Numbered from the stretch's first letter, positions 1-9,596 are shown. The stretch is 64,000 nucleotides of DNA from Shewanella canadensis (GCF_003966225.1 NZ_RXNU01000004.1:124001-188000); one strand, 5' to 3'. Numbers and translations are program-made. Notes: generated by a model not told the origin, from the sequence alone.

Positions 1-402
1 ACTATGTCTAATGCAATGGATGTCGCAGAGCCAAGTAACTGGCCAAGAGTGGAAGCGATAGTCGATGCCATGGGGTGGTCGCTATCGGATATATCTGGTG
101 TTGCTTTATCTGAGTCAGATACCTCTGGGGCTCTCAAAGAGTTAAATCGTGCAGGCTATCTTTCTGAGCCTCATGCAGCCATTGCGGCCCAAGCCTTAAC
201 CTTAACGATGTCCGATGATGAGAAAGGCATATTCTTGGGTACGGCTCACCCCGCTAAATTTAAAGAGGTGGTTGAGAGTGAACTAGGCATTGAGGTGCCA
301 CTTCCTCCGGCTTTAGCCGCTGTCGCTGACAAAGACATTTTGTCAGCAACATTAGAGGCTAATTTTACATCGTTGAAATCTCATCTGTTTAAGGTGCTGT
401 AG
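1..402 (+). CDS. thrC: threonine synthase, C-terminal part (gene runs in from the left)
   Basis: The open frame is already running at base 1 and ends with TAG at 402, so only the last 133 codons are present. The segment begins TMSNAMDVAEPSNWPR, which matches the conserved asparagine/proline-rich stretch of the C-terminal half of PLP-dependent threonine synthases. The enzyme converts O-phosphohomoserine to threonine in the cytoplasm, the last step of the thr pathway. The ATG at base 4 is an internal Met codon, not the true start. A weak hairpin with a short T-run follows. The thrA and thrB genes would be expected to the left of the window. Identification is by recognition of the family, and the catalytic lysine lies outside the window. 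Confidence 0.85.
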   Translation, partial: TMSNAMDVAEPSNWPRVEAIVDAMGWSLSDISGVALSESDTSGALKELNRAGYLSEPHAAIAAQALTLTMSDDEKGIFLGTAHPAKFKEVVESELGIEVPLPPALAAVADKDILSATLEANFTSLKSHLFKVL

Positions 403-436
403 CTTTTCACGGGACGATGCTTTTACGGGGCGACAT

Positions 437-457
437 AAAGAGAATTAGCCTCTTTTT
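437..457 (+). terminator. weak candidate terminator after thrC
   Basis: A six-base stem AAAGAG / CTCTTT with a seven-base loop is followed by a run of T. It lies 35 bases after the thrC stop. The stem is short, so this is a tentative call. Confidence 0.35.
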
Positions 458-464
458 CGTCCCG

Positions 465-728
465 TATACCCAAACGACCTGGAAATGCTCGTTTCAGAGG
501 CCTTGCGCGAGTTCATTTCTAGGCGCATTGGCGTAGGAATGGTCATCCCATTTTAAGCTAATGCAACAACGAAGTGGGCTTGTGCAAAGCCTTCGTTGAT
601 GGGTTTTAATGCGATTTATTCTGCGTTATTGATTTTGCTAAGGGAACAACCATTACCTGCAATCAATGCCTTGCCTAAAACGCATTAAATTCCCACTGAA
701 TCCTGCATTTCCAAGTGGCTTGGGTATA
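465..728. repeat. 264-bp element bounded by 24-bp imperfect inverted repeats
   Basis: The left arm (465-488) begins TATACCCAA and ends TGGAAATGC. The right arm (705-728) is its reverse complement except for a few bases in the middle. Between the arms are about 215 bases with no open frame of note. A short relative at 51984-52020 has the same outer ends TATACCCAA / TTGGGTATA but almost no interior, so these look like full and internally deleted members of one dispersed family. It could be a non-autonomous mobile element or a structured RNA element. It takes up most of the thrC-lipoprotein gap. Confidence 0.6.
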
Positions 729-880
729 TAACAAGTTGTAAGCGCTGAAATAAGTGTTGATTAATGTGTTGGGTTTTGTCGAAGGTTTACGGTTGTTGTT
801 AACAAAGCTGGTAAGCTGTCTCGCGTGCTAACCCCCTCTATAATCTCTGTATCTGAATGTAATTCGCAATTGGCCCTCGC

Positions 881-896
881 TGTGATCTTTCTCACA
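881..896 (+). promoter_or_regulatory. CRP-like binding site
   Basis: TGTGATCTTTCTCACA matches the CRP consensus TGTGA-N6-TCACA in both half-sites. It is centred about 67 bases before the GTG start of the small lipoprotein gene, a distance that fits an activator or a leader-proximal site. The nfo gene is convergent, so the lipoprotein gene is the only plausible target. Confidence 0.65.
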
Positions 897-955
897 ATTT
901 TGAATTGTTAATTTTTATATCTTTTCCCCCGGTTTTTCAGACAGGTTCCAAAAGG

Positions 956-1249
956 GTGTTAAGATTTTTAATTGCTTTACTTTGTTGCTGTACGCTAAGT
1001 GCTTGCGTATCGAGCGATGAGACTCAACTTTACCATCGAATAAATGAAGCCTATGATTTTGAAGTGACTCATTGTGACAGCTTTGCCATGGTGACAGGCA
1101 TTGGCAGGGGGGAGTTTGCATTGCGAGATGCTAAGAACAATGCAAAGAAACATGGTGAAGAGCTTAACGGAACACATATCGTCTGGTCGCAAATCGATCA
1201 TGGAGATCCGACTAAGGTCGTCGCCGTTATCTATAAATGTTTGCTATAG
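956..1249 (+). CDS. small DUF4156-like (YjeI-like) lipoprotein
   Basis: The 97-residue product starts with a hydrophobic signal and a lipobox LSAC, so it is probably a lipid-anchored envelope protein. The rest shows a pattern like the YjeI/DUF4156 family: a Cys, a T-G-x-G segment, an Ala/Asn/Asp-rich helix (RDAKNNAKKHG), and a final VYKC-like VIYKC end. No function is known. I chose the GTG at 956 because the signal peptide then begins normally. An upstream TTG at 905 would add a poor leader. A perfect CRP-like site lies just upstream and a shared bidirectional terminator follows. Confidence 0.6.
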   Translation: MLRFLIALLCCCTLSACVSSDETQLYHRINEAYDFEVTHCDSFAMVTGIGRGEFALRDAKNNAKKHGEELNGTHIVWSQIDHGDPTKVVAVIYKCLL

Positions 1250-1296
1250 AGCGACTCAAAAATAATAAAGATACCGTCGCATATTCTTGGTTGTTT

Positions 1297-1323
1297 AAAG
1301 CACTGTAATGGCTACAGTGCTTT
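1297..1323. terminator. bidirectional terminator between the lipoprotein gene and nfo
   Basis: Eleven-base perfect arms AAAGCACTGTA / TACAGTGCTTT with a five-base loop lie between two convergent genes. Confidence 0.75.
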
Positions 1324-1332
1324 AGCTTATGT

Positions 1333-2190
1333 TTAGCGTTCTTCGCTCAAACTACGTAGCCAGTTTATCTCATCTTCCCAAATATCTGAGTTGATAGTCT
1401 CTAATACCATAGGGATATTTTTTGTTGCCTCAAGATTCATTAAGAAGCTAAATGCCTCTCTGCCTATATGGCCAAGCCCAAGAGATTCATGCCTGTCTAC
1501 CCGGCTATTTAACGGGGTTTTACTGTCGTTTAAATGCATGGCTTTGAGGTATTGATTGCCCACTATGTTGTCAAATAAATCAAAGCTCTCCTGACAGGCA
1601 GCTTCTGTTGTTAAGTCATATCCAGCTGCAAACATGTGGCAGGTATCTATACATATACCAACACGAGACTTATCCTCTACGCCATCAATAATCTGGGCCA
1701 GTTGCTCGAAGCTATGACCTAAATTAGAACCTTGTCCCGCCGTATTTTCAATGACTGCAGTCACGCTTGTCGAACGCTCTAAAGCCATATTTATCGACTG
1801 GCTGATCCTTGATAAGCACTCATCTATCTCTATTTTTCTCAGATGACTACCGGGGTGAAAATTGAGTAACGTTAAGCCCAACTGTTCACAGCGTTCTATC
1901 TCATCGAAAAACGCCAGTCTTGATTTCTCCAGCTGAGTTTCATCCGGATGACCTAGGTTTATCAGATAGCTGTCGTGGGGCAATATTGCACTGCCGGGAA
2001 TATTAGCCTGTCTACAGTTATCCTTAAATTGTTCAATATTTGCCTGTGCCAGTGGGGCGGCTTGCCAGCGGCGCTGATTTTTAGTGAAAAGTGCGAATGC
2101 ATTCGCCCCTATCTTCTTTGCATTGATAGGGGCATTCTCGATTCCACCGGCGGCACTGACATGTGCACCTATCCATCTGCAAGAGTTCAT
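1333..2190 (-). CDS. nfo: endonuclease IV (AP endonuclease)
   Basis: The 285-residue product has the usual length of Nfo. It cleaves abasic sites in DNA during base excision repair and needs three metal ions. The characteristic metal-binding segments are all visible: GAHVSAAGG at the N-terminus, [38 protein letters not shown] and [12 protein letters not shown], and a final VLETI. The gene diverges from the sensor kinase gene at 2309 and converges on the lipoprotein gene. Nothing about it is unusual. Confidence 0.95.
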   Translation of the reverse strand: MNSCRWIGAHVSAAGGIENAPINAKKIGANAFALFTKNQRRWQAAPLAQANIEQFKDNCRQANIPGSAILPHDSYLINLGHPDETQLEKSRLAFFDEIERCEQLGLTLLNFHPGSHLRKIEIDECLSRISQSINMALERSTSVTAVIENTAGQGSNLGHSFEQLAQIIDGVEDKSRVGICIDTCHMFAAGYDLTTEAACQESFDLFDNIVGNQYLKAMHLNDSKTPLNSRVDRHESLGLGHIGREAFSFLMNLEATKNIPMVLETINSDIWEDEINWLRSLSEER

Positions 2191-2308
2191 CTTCTATATT
2201 CCTGTTTAAAAATTTAGTTACAAGCTTTATGTCGAATAATGTCGCGAAATAGCCAAGCTTAACTATGCTATTAACAACCACTTAATTTGGATGATTGGTG
2301 AATAATCA

Positions 2309-4387
2309 ATGGACACAAGGACAACTGGAACGGACTCTACAGTGTTTAATGAATTCTCTCAAACTGATTTCAACACCTTTTGGCCCCGTCTACTCGCTGA
2401 GCTTGGTAAGTTGCAAGCCAGCTTTATCAACGGTGAAGATATTCTATTACCACTATGCAGAATATTGGCCGATGTCAGTCAATCTCAAGCGGTATTAATT
2501 GTACCTAAGGATTGTCTCGATTTTGACGATATGCCTGCTTCATCAACCTGTTGGTGTCGTGATCCTGTTCGATACCTCACATTATGGAAAGAGGCAAAAG
2601 ATTGGCCATTTGCAAACCAGGATCCCATCGTTCATCGTTGGCAATCATTTATCGTGTGGCCAGCGAAGGATGTCAACATTCAGGTCTTCTTCCACTCGTC
2701 GAGTGAACTATGGTTGTCATTCCTTATCGATTCAAGTGATCTCTTGTCCGATATTATTATGGGCATGCTTGTTCAGCAAACTGTTGACTGGCAGGAGAGG
2801 GCCAAGAGTCGGGTCGTGCAATCGATAGACAGTGAAATGTTTCAATCCATAGTGAGTAATAGTGAAGACCTTATCCTTGTCGCCAGCCGCTCCCCATTCG
2901 GTGTCCCCAGCATTATGTACGCTAACGCTGCGGCCACAAGTATCAGCCATTACCCTCGAACTCAACTTATTGGCAAGCCCATAACCCTGCTTTTTCAAAA
3001 TCAAGTTTTCAAGGATGGTATGTCGAGCGGATATGATGAGAGCGAACTGCTACAGGCGATCAACACGAGAACAGAGTTCGATGGAGAGCTGGTATGCACT
3101 AAGGCTGATAAAGAAACTGCCTTACTACACATGCACCTTGTTGCGCTTGAAGAGCGCAGTGAACATGGCAGTTTATTCGCACTCGTTGGACGAGACATCA
3201 CAGAACAAAAGCAGTTGCAGCAGTTGATGGCGAGAACGCAGAAGATGCAGGCAATGGGGCAGCTGGTTGGTGGTATTGCTCATGATTTTAATAACATTCT
3301 GGGGGTATTGAAAGGCAACCTTGAATTGATGTCACTGAAGAGCAGCGATGAGAAGGTGGAACGTTATCTGGGAACAGCATTTAAAGCGTGTCAGAGGGGA
3401 ACGGATCTTACCCGGCGTCTATTGCAGTTTTCAAGACAGGAGCAGTTTAGTGCGCAGCCTTGTGACGTAAATGATGTAATTGAAGGGCTGGAGGAGCTAC
3501 TCGGGAAGTCGTTGACGACACAGATTGAACTGGTTACCGAGGTGAAATCCAATCTTGGTAATATCTATGTCGATAGGGGGGATCTGGAGGATGCTCTGAT
3601 TAATTTGGTGCTTAATGCCAAGGACTCAATGTCAGGAGAGGGGCTGATCACCATCAGAACCGATAAGTCATACCTCAGCGGTCTCTTACCTGGCATTACC
3701 GGCAGGCCACTGGTGGAATCGGGAGAGTATATTACTATCTCTGTCATCGACCATGGCAGTGGTATCCAGGCAACATTGCTGGAGAAGGTCTTCGAGCCAT
3801 TTTTCACGACTAAGGATAAGAGTAAAGGTACCGGGTTAGGCCTCTCTATGGTCTATGGGTTCGTGAAACGTTCTAAAGGTTATATGAGTGTCATTAAATC
3901 GGACTCGCAAGGGACAGAGTTCAGGCTTTGGTTTCCTGTGGCTAAGAAGCTGGCTCGTCAGGAAATACAGTCAGATGAAAGGGGGGGGATACCGAGAGTC
4001 GCAAATAAGTTAAAAGTGCTCATCGTTGATGATGAAGAGGAGTTATTAACCGTTCTGACTGATTATTGTGAGTTACTTGGAATGGATGTTGAAGCCTATT
4101 CAGATCCGGTTGCTGTGAGAGAAAAGTATAAAGAAGATTTAAATGGTATTGAGCTTCTTATTACCGATGTGTTGATGCCTGGTGGAATAAATGGCTATGA
4201 GCTAGCCAATGAATTGTCATCGAAGGAGCCTATTCCCGTATTATTAATCTCAGGTTTTATCGGCGATATCGGTATCACTAATAATGCACAGATGCCTTAT
4301 AAAGTACTACATAAGCCATTTGAGTTAGACGGACTGGTTACTGCACTGCAACAGGTCGGGATTAGCTTCACGCCGAGAGATGTTTAG
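2309..4387 (+). CDS. hybrid sensor histidine kinase with PAS and receiver domains
   Basis: The 692-residue product carries, in order: an N-terminal region without a recognised fold (about 1-165), a PAS-like domain (about 170-300), a HisKA dimerisation domain with phospho-acceptor His325 in GGIAHDFNNILG, an ATPase domain with the N box (LINLVLNAKDSM), DHGSGI and GTGLGLSMVYGFVKRSKG, and a C-terminal receiver with DDEEE and acceptor Asp620 (ITDVLMPGG). No membrane segments are obvious, so it is probably cytoplasmic. The GGIAHDFNN H-box is typical of PAS/hybrid kinases. It is followed 81 bases on by a response regulator and then a hemerythrin gene, probably one transcription unit. The signal is unknown. 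The start at 2309 lacks a strong ribosome site. Confidence 0.85.
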   Translation: MDTRTTGTDSTVFNEFSQTDFNTFWPRLLAELGKLQASFINGEDILLPLCRILADVSQSQAVLIVPKDCLDFDDMPASSTCWCRDPVRYLTLWKEAKDWPFANQDPIVHRWQSFIVWPAKDVNIQVFFHSSSELWLSFLIDSSDLLSDIIMGMLVQQTVDWQERAKSRVVQSIDSEMFQSIVSNSEDLILVASRSPFGVPSIMYANAAATSISHYPRTQLIGKPITLLFQNQVFKDGMSSGYDESELLQAINTRTEFDGELVCTKADKETALLHMHLVALEERSEHGSLFALVGRDITEQKQLQQLMARTQKMQAMGQLVGGIAHDFNNILGVLKGNLELMSLKSSDEKVERYLGTAFKACQRGTDLTRRLLQFSRQEQFSAQPCDVNDVIEGLEELLGKSLTTQIELVTEVKSNLGNIYVDRGDLEDALINLVLNAKDSMSGEGLITIRTDKSYLSGLLPGITGRPLVESGEYITISVIDHGSGIQATLLEKVFEPFFTTKDKSKGTGLGLSMVYGFVKRSKGYMSVIKSDSQGTEFRLWFPVAKKLARQEIQSDERGGIPRVANKLKVLIVDDEEELLTVLTDYCELLGMDVEAYSDPVAVREKYKEDLNGIELLITDVLMPGGINGYELANELSSKEPIPVLLISGFIGDIGITNNAQMPYKVLHKPFELDGLVTALQQVGISFTPRDV

Positions 4388-4468
4388 TTAGACTTTAACC
4401 ATTTACAGCTGTTTAAACAGAGTGATTACACAGGGTATGGGCCGTATTTTTGCAAGGAGAAATCTAGC

Positions 4469-5563
4469 ATGGAAGAGATATTAGTTTGGGTTGTAGATGA
4501 TGACGAGGACTATTGCGATCTTATTAAAGAGGTGATCATTGATGATTACCGGGTTCAAGTATTTAATGACGCCTACTCATATCGCGAAGCTTTAGAATCG
4601 GCTACACCAGATCTTATATTGATGGATATTAACCTACCCGATATAAGCGGGATCGAACTCTGTAAGGAGCTGACCGCTTCGGGTAAAGATACGGCGGTAA
4701 TATTTGTGTCTGGCATGAATACTCTCGAAGAGCGTCTCAGGGCCTACGATGTGAGTGCAGTGGATTTCATTGCTAAACCTTTTGAGCTAAAGGAACTGGT
4801 GGCTAAAGTTCAGGCTGTTGCATCATATCAGATAAAAAAGCGTTCTTTGATGCAGGCTGAAACAATGTCAAGAAATATGGCATTTCAATCGATGACAGAG
4901 TCGTCACAATATGGTGCGGTCTTGCAGTTTTTCAGACAGTGCTTCCTATGTCATGATTATCAGAGTCTGGCGGATGCCTTCTTTGATTTGATGCAGCAAC
5001 TTAACTTAAATACCTGTTTGGAGATCAGAGACGCCGAAGTGCATTATTTTGCGCCATCACATGGGGAGATCAGCCCCATCGAGGCCAACATTCTTGAACT
5101 TCTGGATAAACACGGACGTTTGTATGATTTTGGTAGCAGGACTATCTGTAATGACAAGCATGTCTCTTTCTTGATAAAGAATATGCCATTGGATGATGAG
5201 GTCTTATATGGCAGGTTAAGGGACATTATTGCGGTTATTGTAGAAGGGCTGGAGGCACGGGTGTTGGATATTGGACGGCAGCAGACTTTGAAACATGTCT
5301 TTATGGAGATCCAAGGGCTACTGGGGAGTATTAGTGGCGCAATTTTAGAGCATGACGAAAAATTCAGTGCTGCCCTGACAGGGATGACTGCGGAGATCCG
5401 TACCAGTTTTCATGTTTTAGATATGACAGAGGAGCAGGAGGATTACTTTGCATCTATGGTTGAAAGAAACTTAAAAGAGGCTAATTCGGCCGGTGAGGCT
5501 TTTTATCGCCTCCAGGGTTCATTGAATACGGTCAAAAATGTTGTTGAGTCCAGCGTTTCTTAA
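4469..5563 (+). CDS. response regulator with an unrecognised C-terminal output region
   Basis: Residues 1-120 form a receiver domain: acidic pocket VVDDDED, phospho-acceptor Asp53 in LILMDINLPD, the conserved Ser/Thr (VFVSG-type) and Lys in AKPFELKEL. Residues 125-364 match no DNA-binding, cyclase or HD-GYP domain that I recognise. They are rich in predicted helix with an internal EILDK-like region, and could be a GAF-like or helical interaction domain. AAGGAG about nine bases before the ATG supports this start. The gene lies between the hybrid kinase and a hemerythrin and is most likely the partner of that kinase. Output is therefore perhaps protein-protein, not transcriptional; this is inference. 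Confidence 0.8.
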   Translation: MEEILVWVVDDDEDYCDLIKEVIIDDYRVQVFNDAYSYREALESATPDLILMDINLPDISGIELCKELTASGKDTAVIFVSGMNTLEERLRAYDVSAVDFIAKPFELKELVAKVQAVASYQIKKRSLMQAETMSRNMAFQSMTESSQYGAVLQFFRQCFLCHDYQSLADAFFDLMQQLNLNTCLEIRDAEVHYFAPSHGEISPIEANILELLDKHGRLYDFGSRTICNDKHVSFLIKNMPLDDEVLYGRLRDIIAVIVEGLEARVLDIGRQQTLKHVFMEIQGLLGSISGAILEHDEKFSAALTGMTAEIRTSFHVLDMTEEQEDYFASMVERNLKEANSAGEAFYRLQGSLNTVKNVVESSVS

Positions 5564-5699
5564 GGGCTGTTTTATTGATTTAGTTTTATTTCAGTTGATC
5601 TTAGTCACATCCATTTAACAATAGTCTTTGATATATTGGGTATTATTTCATCTATTTACTAATATTGTATATAACGATGTTCTTGATATGGAGATAACT

Positions 5700-6245
5700 A
5701 TGCTTGCAAGGCTGAACAGTGATCATAAGCACATTGCCATTTTGCTAAATGTTCTAAAGGTTAAATATAAGAAGTTAGCCGAAGGTGAGGCTGTCAACTT
5801 TAATCTCATCAGGGATGTCGTTGAGTATATGCAAAGCTATGCAGAGCATAGTCATCATCCTTTAGAAGATATTATTTATAACTACTATCTGAAAAAAGTT
5901 TCGCAAGAGGATAACCCTAACAAATTGGCCGAAGAACATCATCAATTGATCGATGCTTCGGCCTCTCTGATGGCGACGCTGAACTTAATTTTAAGTGATG
6001 TGGTCGTGTCCAGAGAGCAATTAGTGGTCGATCTTAAAGAGTATGTTGCATTGCAAGAGCAACATATGAATTATGAAGATACTATAATCTTTCCGCTGTT
6101 GGCTAAGGAGATGGATAAAAAAGATTGGGGAAATGTTCAGGATCTTTGTTCATTGAAGCTTATCGATGATCCTCTGTTTAGCGATAATGATAACGTACTG
6201 TTTGAAGAGCTTAGAGATTATATTAAGGATGATGAGATCTTCTAA
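5700..6245 (+). CDS. hemerythrin-domain protein
   Basis: The 181-residue helical protein has the ligand pattern of bacterial hemerythrin (HHE) proteins: SDHKHI near the N-terminus, EHSHHPLEDII around residue 60, EEHHQL, and QEQHMNYEDTIIFPLL near residue 120. Such proteins bind a di-iron centre and react with oxygen or nitric oxide. I chose the ATG at 5700 because GGAG sits six bases upstream; a longer frame from 5628 adds 24 residues without a ribosome site. It follows the response regulator by 136 bases, which suggests that the module responds to oxygen, NO or iron. That link is inferred from position only. Confidence 0.8.
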   Translation: MLARLNSDHKHIAILLNVLKVKYKKLAEGEAVNFNLIRDVVEYMQSYAEHSHHPLEDIIYNYYLKKVSQEDNPNKLAEEHHQLIDASASLMATLNLILSDVVVSREQLVVDLKEYVALQEQHMNYEDTIIFPLLAKEMDKKDWGNVQDLCSLKLIDDPLFSDNDNVLFEELRDYIKDDEIF

Positions 6246-6264
6246 AAGTCGCTGTTTTTAAAAC

Positions 6265-6530
6265 ATATAACTCTTTGTTACAAGAAGTCCAGACACAAAG
6301 TAAATTTCTATCCATGACCTCCAGGGTCTGACGCGTTCCATTCGCTTCGAAGACATTTCCCATATCCATATGGGTCAGATGGAGGAAATGTCAGGAAGAT
6401 GTCTGGAGCATCTCTGACCCATGGACTCTTTGTATATAAAGAGAGACATAACTCTTTATTACTAGAAGTCCAGACACAACGAAAATTTTAATCCGTCCAT
6501 GGAACATTTACATAAGTGTTCCCGACACAA
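6265..6530. repeat. dispersed palindromic repeat with two direct units
   Basis: Two related units begin at about 6265 and 6447, each with ATAACTCTTT followed by AGAAGTCCAGACACAA, about 182 bases apart. Between them lies a palindromic block with perfect arms GACATTTCC (6352-6360) and GGAAATGTC (6384-6392), flanked by further complementary stretches around CCATGACC / GACCCATGG. The end of the second unit is homologous to the reverse complement of 49549-49618 before yggX. I see no coding frame. This fills the 331-base gap between the hemerythrin and DUF3545 genes. Confidence 0.6.
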
Positions 6531-6558
6531 AAAAGAGCGCATAAAGCGCTCTTTTTTT
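6531..6558. terminator. bidirectional terminator
   Basis: Perfect ten-base arms AAAAGAGCGC / GCGCTCTTTT with a five-base loop, A-rich on one side and T-rich on the other. It serves the DUF3545 gene on the minus strand and possibly the hemerythrin transcript. Confidence 0.8.
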
Positions 6559-6576
6559 GTGTGAATTCTTACTTAT

Positions 6577-6762
6577 TTACATCAGGAGGTTATCGAGCTC
6601 GCAATTGAAATTGGTATCTATGTCTTGAAGTTCCTTAAGTAAGCGATGCTTCTCCTTCAACGCTTCAATCTCACGCCATTTACGCTTCTTGTTAGAGCTT
6701 CTTGAGCGACTCGGTCTTTCTACGACGGTATCTAGCGCACTACCATAATCTAATCGATTCAT
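6577..6762 (-). CDS. small DUF3545-family protein
   Basis: The 61-residue basic protein has the pattern of DUF3545: an N-terminal LDYG segment, a stretch of Arg/Ser/Lys, the signature KKRKWREIEALK, and an acidic C-terminal helix. Function is unknown; the family is common in Shewanella and Vibrio. The start is secure because an ideal AGGAGG lies shortly upstream on the minus strand. It is a single-gene unit with its own terminator. Confidence 0.75.
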   Translation of the reverse strand: MNRLDYGSALDTVVERPSRSRSSNKKRKWREIEALKEKHRLLKELQDIDTNFNCELDNLLM

Positions 6763-6941
6763 GGCAACCTCCTGTTGTTTTATTTTTTGTTCAACAATTT
6801 AATACCACACTTTTAAAATAGTGTGCAAGAAGAATGTTTCGAAAATGTTAAACTGGAATGAAGGTTTTGTGGCGATAAATATATAATTTTAGAGCTAACT
6901 ATAAAGAAAAGTTGAAAATTTGGAGTTATGGGCTAGCGAAT

Positions 6942-6968
6942 AAAAAAAAGCCAGTGAAAACTGGCTTT
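6942..6968 (-). terminator. terminator of tal-pgi
   Basis: Arms AAAGCCAGT (6947-6955) and ACTGGCTTT (6960-6968) enclose a GAAA loop. Read on the minus strand the stem is followed by a run of eight T. Confidence 0.8.
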
Positions 6969-6988
6969 ATATACGGTAGAGATTAGGG

Positions 6989-8626
6989 CTAGATTTTTTT
7001 CTGTCTGAACATGTTGATCAAGCCATTGCTTGAACAGTCCAGTTCAGTTGCGTCATTTTCTGCACTGAGTCTATCCAGGACATCATTACCTAATGTCTTA
7101 CCAAGCTCGACTCCCCACTGATCGAATGAGTTTATCTGCCAGATTGCACCCTGAACAAAAGTTCGGTGCTCATATAAGGCGATTAACGCACCGAGTGTCT
7201 GTGGAGTTAACTTATCCATTAAAATGGTGTTGCTGGGCTTATTACCCTGCATCACCTTATGCTTTGCTATTACGCTTTTTTCATCAGCGGCTAGTTTGCT
7301 ATCGGCGAGCTCTTTGAGTGCTTCTTCATATGAGCGACCTTGCATCAGTGCCTGGGTTTGACCAAAACAATTTGAGGCAAGCTGCACATGATGCTCTCCA
7401 AGAGGGTTATGGCTCTGAAGTGGCATAATAAAGTCAGCAGGGATTAGAGCCGTTCCTTGATGCAATAACTGATGGTATGCATGCTGGCCGTTTGTACCTT
7501 CTCCGCCCCAGATAACCGGTCCAGTGCTGTGATCGACCTCTGTGCCATCTAAGGTCACAGATTTACCATTACTCTCCATGTCCAGCTGCTGGAAGTACGC
7601 AGGTAAGCCTCTCAAGTAATGATCATAAGTTAAGACCACATGAGACTGAGCGTCATGGAAATTGCCATATAACAATGAGAATAGGCCCATGATCACCGGC
7701 ATATTCTCAGAAAGTGGCGTATTAGCAAAATGCTGATCCATCTCATTTGCGCCACTCAGTAAGGCTCTGAAGTTATCCATCCCGATCAATAAAGCTATCG
7801 GGAGACCGATGGCTGACCAAAGAGAGTAACGACCGCCAACCCAATCCCACATAGGGAAGATATTGTCTGCATCGATACCAAATTCAGTGGCTTTTGCTAC
7901 ATTGGATGTAACAGCGACAAAATGCTTAGCAACGTCAGCTTGAGAGCCACCTTGTTCGATAAACCAGTCTTTTGCACTTAAGGTATTAGTTAGTGTCTCT
8001 TGGGTTCCAAAAGATTTAGAGGACATGATGAATAGTGTGGTTTCAGCATTGAGAGGCTTTAATTTCTCAACAATAGAACTCGCATCAACATTAGCAACAA
8101 AATGGCAATTTAGCTGCTTGCTCCAATAGGGTCTGAGTGCCTGTGAAACTATCTTTGGTCCCAGGAAGGAGCCGCCAATTCCGATACTGACAATATCGGT
8201 GATCTTCTTGCCCGTGTAACCTTTCCAGTTACCTGAGCTTACAGCATCGACGAACAGTTCCATCTGCTGCTGTGTCTCTTGAACCTCTTGAACAATATTA
8301 ACACCATTAAGCATTATTTCTTGCTCAGGCTTAGCACGAAGTGCCGTATGTAGCACGGCCCGTTTCTCTGTCGTGTTGATCATTTCGCCATTGAACATGG
8401 CTTTGATTTTCGACTCGAGCTGAGCATCTTCTGCAACACTGAACAGGAGAGACATCGTCTCCTTGTCTGCCCTGTTTTTGGAGTAATCTAAAAACAAGCC
8501 ACAGGCTGAGGTAGACATATGGTCGAAACGTTGAGTATCACTTTCAAAAAGTGTTCTCATATGAGCTAAGCCTTCAGTATGAGCCTTTAATGTTTTCCAG
8601 GCTGTACCTTGAGTCAGTTCGGTCAT
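6989..8626 (-). CDS. pgi: glucose-6-phosphate isomerase
   Basis: The 545-residue enzyme interconverts glucose-6-phosphate and fructose-6-phosphate in the cytoplasm. Family blocks seen include [14 protein letters not shown], the sugar-phosphate loop [47 protein letters not shown] (with catalytic His) and the C-terminal [11 protein letters not shown] chose the Met at 8626: AGGGAG then has proper spacing and the length becomes the family standard, while an ATG three codons earlier would abut the ribosome site. The gene lies 13 bases after tal and is surely cotranscribed with it, ending at a good terminator. Confidence 0.95.
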   Translation of the reverse strand: MTELTQGTAWKTLKAHTEGLAHMRTLFESDTQRFDHMSTSACGLFLDYSKNRADKETMSLLFSVAEDAQLESKIKAMFNGEMINTTEKRAVLHTALRAKPEQEIMLNGVNIVQEVQETQQQMELFVDAVSSGNWKGYTGKKITDIVSIGIGGSFLGPKIVSQALRPYWSKQLNCHFVANVDASSIVEKLKPLNAETTLFIMSSKSFGTQETLTNTLSAKDWFIEQGGSQADVAKHFVAVTSNVAKATEFGIDADNIFPMWDWVGGRYSLWSAIGLPIALLIGMDNFRALLSGANEMDQHFANTPLSENMPVIMGLFSLLYGNFHDAQSHVVLTYDHYLRGLPAYFQQLDMESNGKSVTLDGTEVDHSTGPVIWGGEGTNGQHAYHQLLHQGTALIPADFIMPLQSHNPLGEHHVQLASNCFGQTQALMQGRSYEEALKELADSKLAADEKSVIAKHKVMQGNKPSNTILMDKLTPQTLGALIALYEHRTFVQGAIWQINSFDQWGVELGKTLGNDVLDRLSAENDATELDCSSNGLINMFRQKKI

Positions 8627-8639
8627 CTTAATCATCTCC

Positions 8640-9596
8640 CTAGCAGGCCAATTTCTCTTTCAGCATGACTTCGAGTTTACCTTGGTCGATAGCGAAGTTT
8701 CTGATCCCTTCGGCTAGTTTCTCGACTGCCATTGGGTCTTCGTTGAACTCCCAACGGAATTGAGCTTCAGTCAGCGGTTCTGCTGCATCAACAACTGTGT
8801 CTGTTGGAATGAGCTTACGTACGACTTCTGTTTGCGAATTTGCTAACTCTTCGAGTAGTGCCGGGCCAATAGTCAGACGGTCACAACCTGCAAGTTCGAT
8901 GATCTCACCTGTGTTACGGAAGCTTGCGCCCATAACGACGGTGTTGAAGCCGTGGCGCTTATAGTAGTTGTAGATCTCTGTTACCGAAACGACCCCAGGA
9001 TCTTCTACAGAAGAATACTCAAGGCCTGTGTCTTTCTTGTACCAATCGAGAATACGGCCAACGAAAGGAGAGATAAGGTAAACCCCAGCTTCTGCACATG
9101 CGCGAGCTTGAGCGAAACTGAATAGCAAGGTTAGATTACAGTTAATGCCTTCTTGCTCTAACTCTTTGGCGGCGCAAATACCTTCCCAGGTAGAGGCAAG
9201 CTTGATGAGGATACGAGATTTATCAATACCAGCTTCTTTGTAAAGCTTGATGAGTTTGTGAGCTTTAGTGATTGAACCTGCTTTATCGAAAGAGAGCCTT
9301 GCATCGACTTCTGTTGAGATCCTGCCAGGAACAATTTTTAAGATTTCTACACCAATATTGACCGCAAGCTTATCACCTGCATCTTCAACCTGTTGCTCGA
9401 TGGAGTCACTTTGCGATTTCGCCCACTCGTTAGCATTGTCGATAAGGTGAGCATAATCTGGGATCTGAGCTGCTTTTAATATTAAAGATGGGTTGGTCGT
9501 TGCATCTTCCGGTTGGTAACGCTTGATGGCTTCAATGTCGCCGGTATCGGCAACAATAGTCGTAATTGATTTGAATTGTTCGAGTGTATTAGGCAT
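8640..9596 (-). CDS. tal: transaldolase
   Basis: The 318-residue enzyme moves a dihydroxyacetone unit between sugar phosphates in the non-oxidative pentose phosphate pathway. The N-terminal [18 protein letters not shown], the [10 protein letters not shown] segment, and [16 protein letters not shown] with the Schiff-base lysine are characteristic of TalB-type enzymes. The start at 9596 matches the family N-terminus and has AGAAGGA about ten bases upstream; a 16-residue upstream extension is not supported. It is the first gene of the tal-pgi unit, linking glycolysis and the pentose phosphate pathway. Confidence 0.95.
   Translation of the reverse strand: MPNTLEQFKSITTIVADTGDIEAIKRYQPEDATTNPSLILKAAQIPDYAHLIDNANEWAKSQSDSIEQQVEDAGDKLAVNIGVEILKIVPGRISTEVDARLSFDKAGSITKAHKLIKLYKEAGIDKSRILIKLASTWEGICAAKELEQEGINCNLTLLFSFAQARACAEAGVYLISPFVGRILDWYKKDTGLEYSSVEDPGVVSVTEIYNYYKRHGFNTVVMGASFRNTGEIIELAGCDRLTIGPALLEELANSQTEVVRKLIPTDTVVDAAEPLTEAQFRWEFNEDPMAVEKLAEGIRNFAIDQGKLEVMLKEKLAC

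Noticed and set aside
905..955. Upstream TTG start for the small lipoprotein
   Set aside because: It would add 17 residues before a normal signal peptide and lies only nine bases after the CRP-like site; the GTG at 956 is better.
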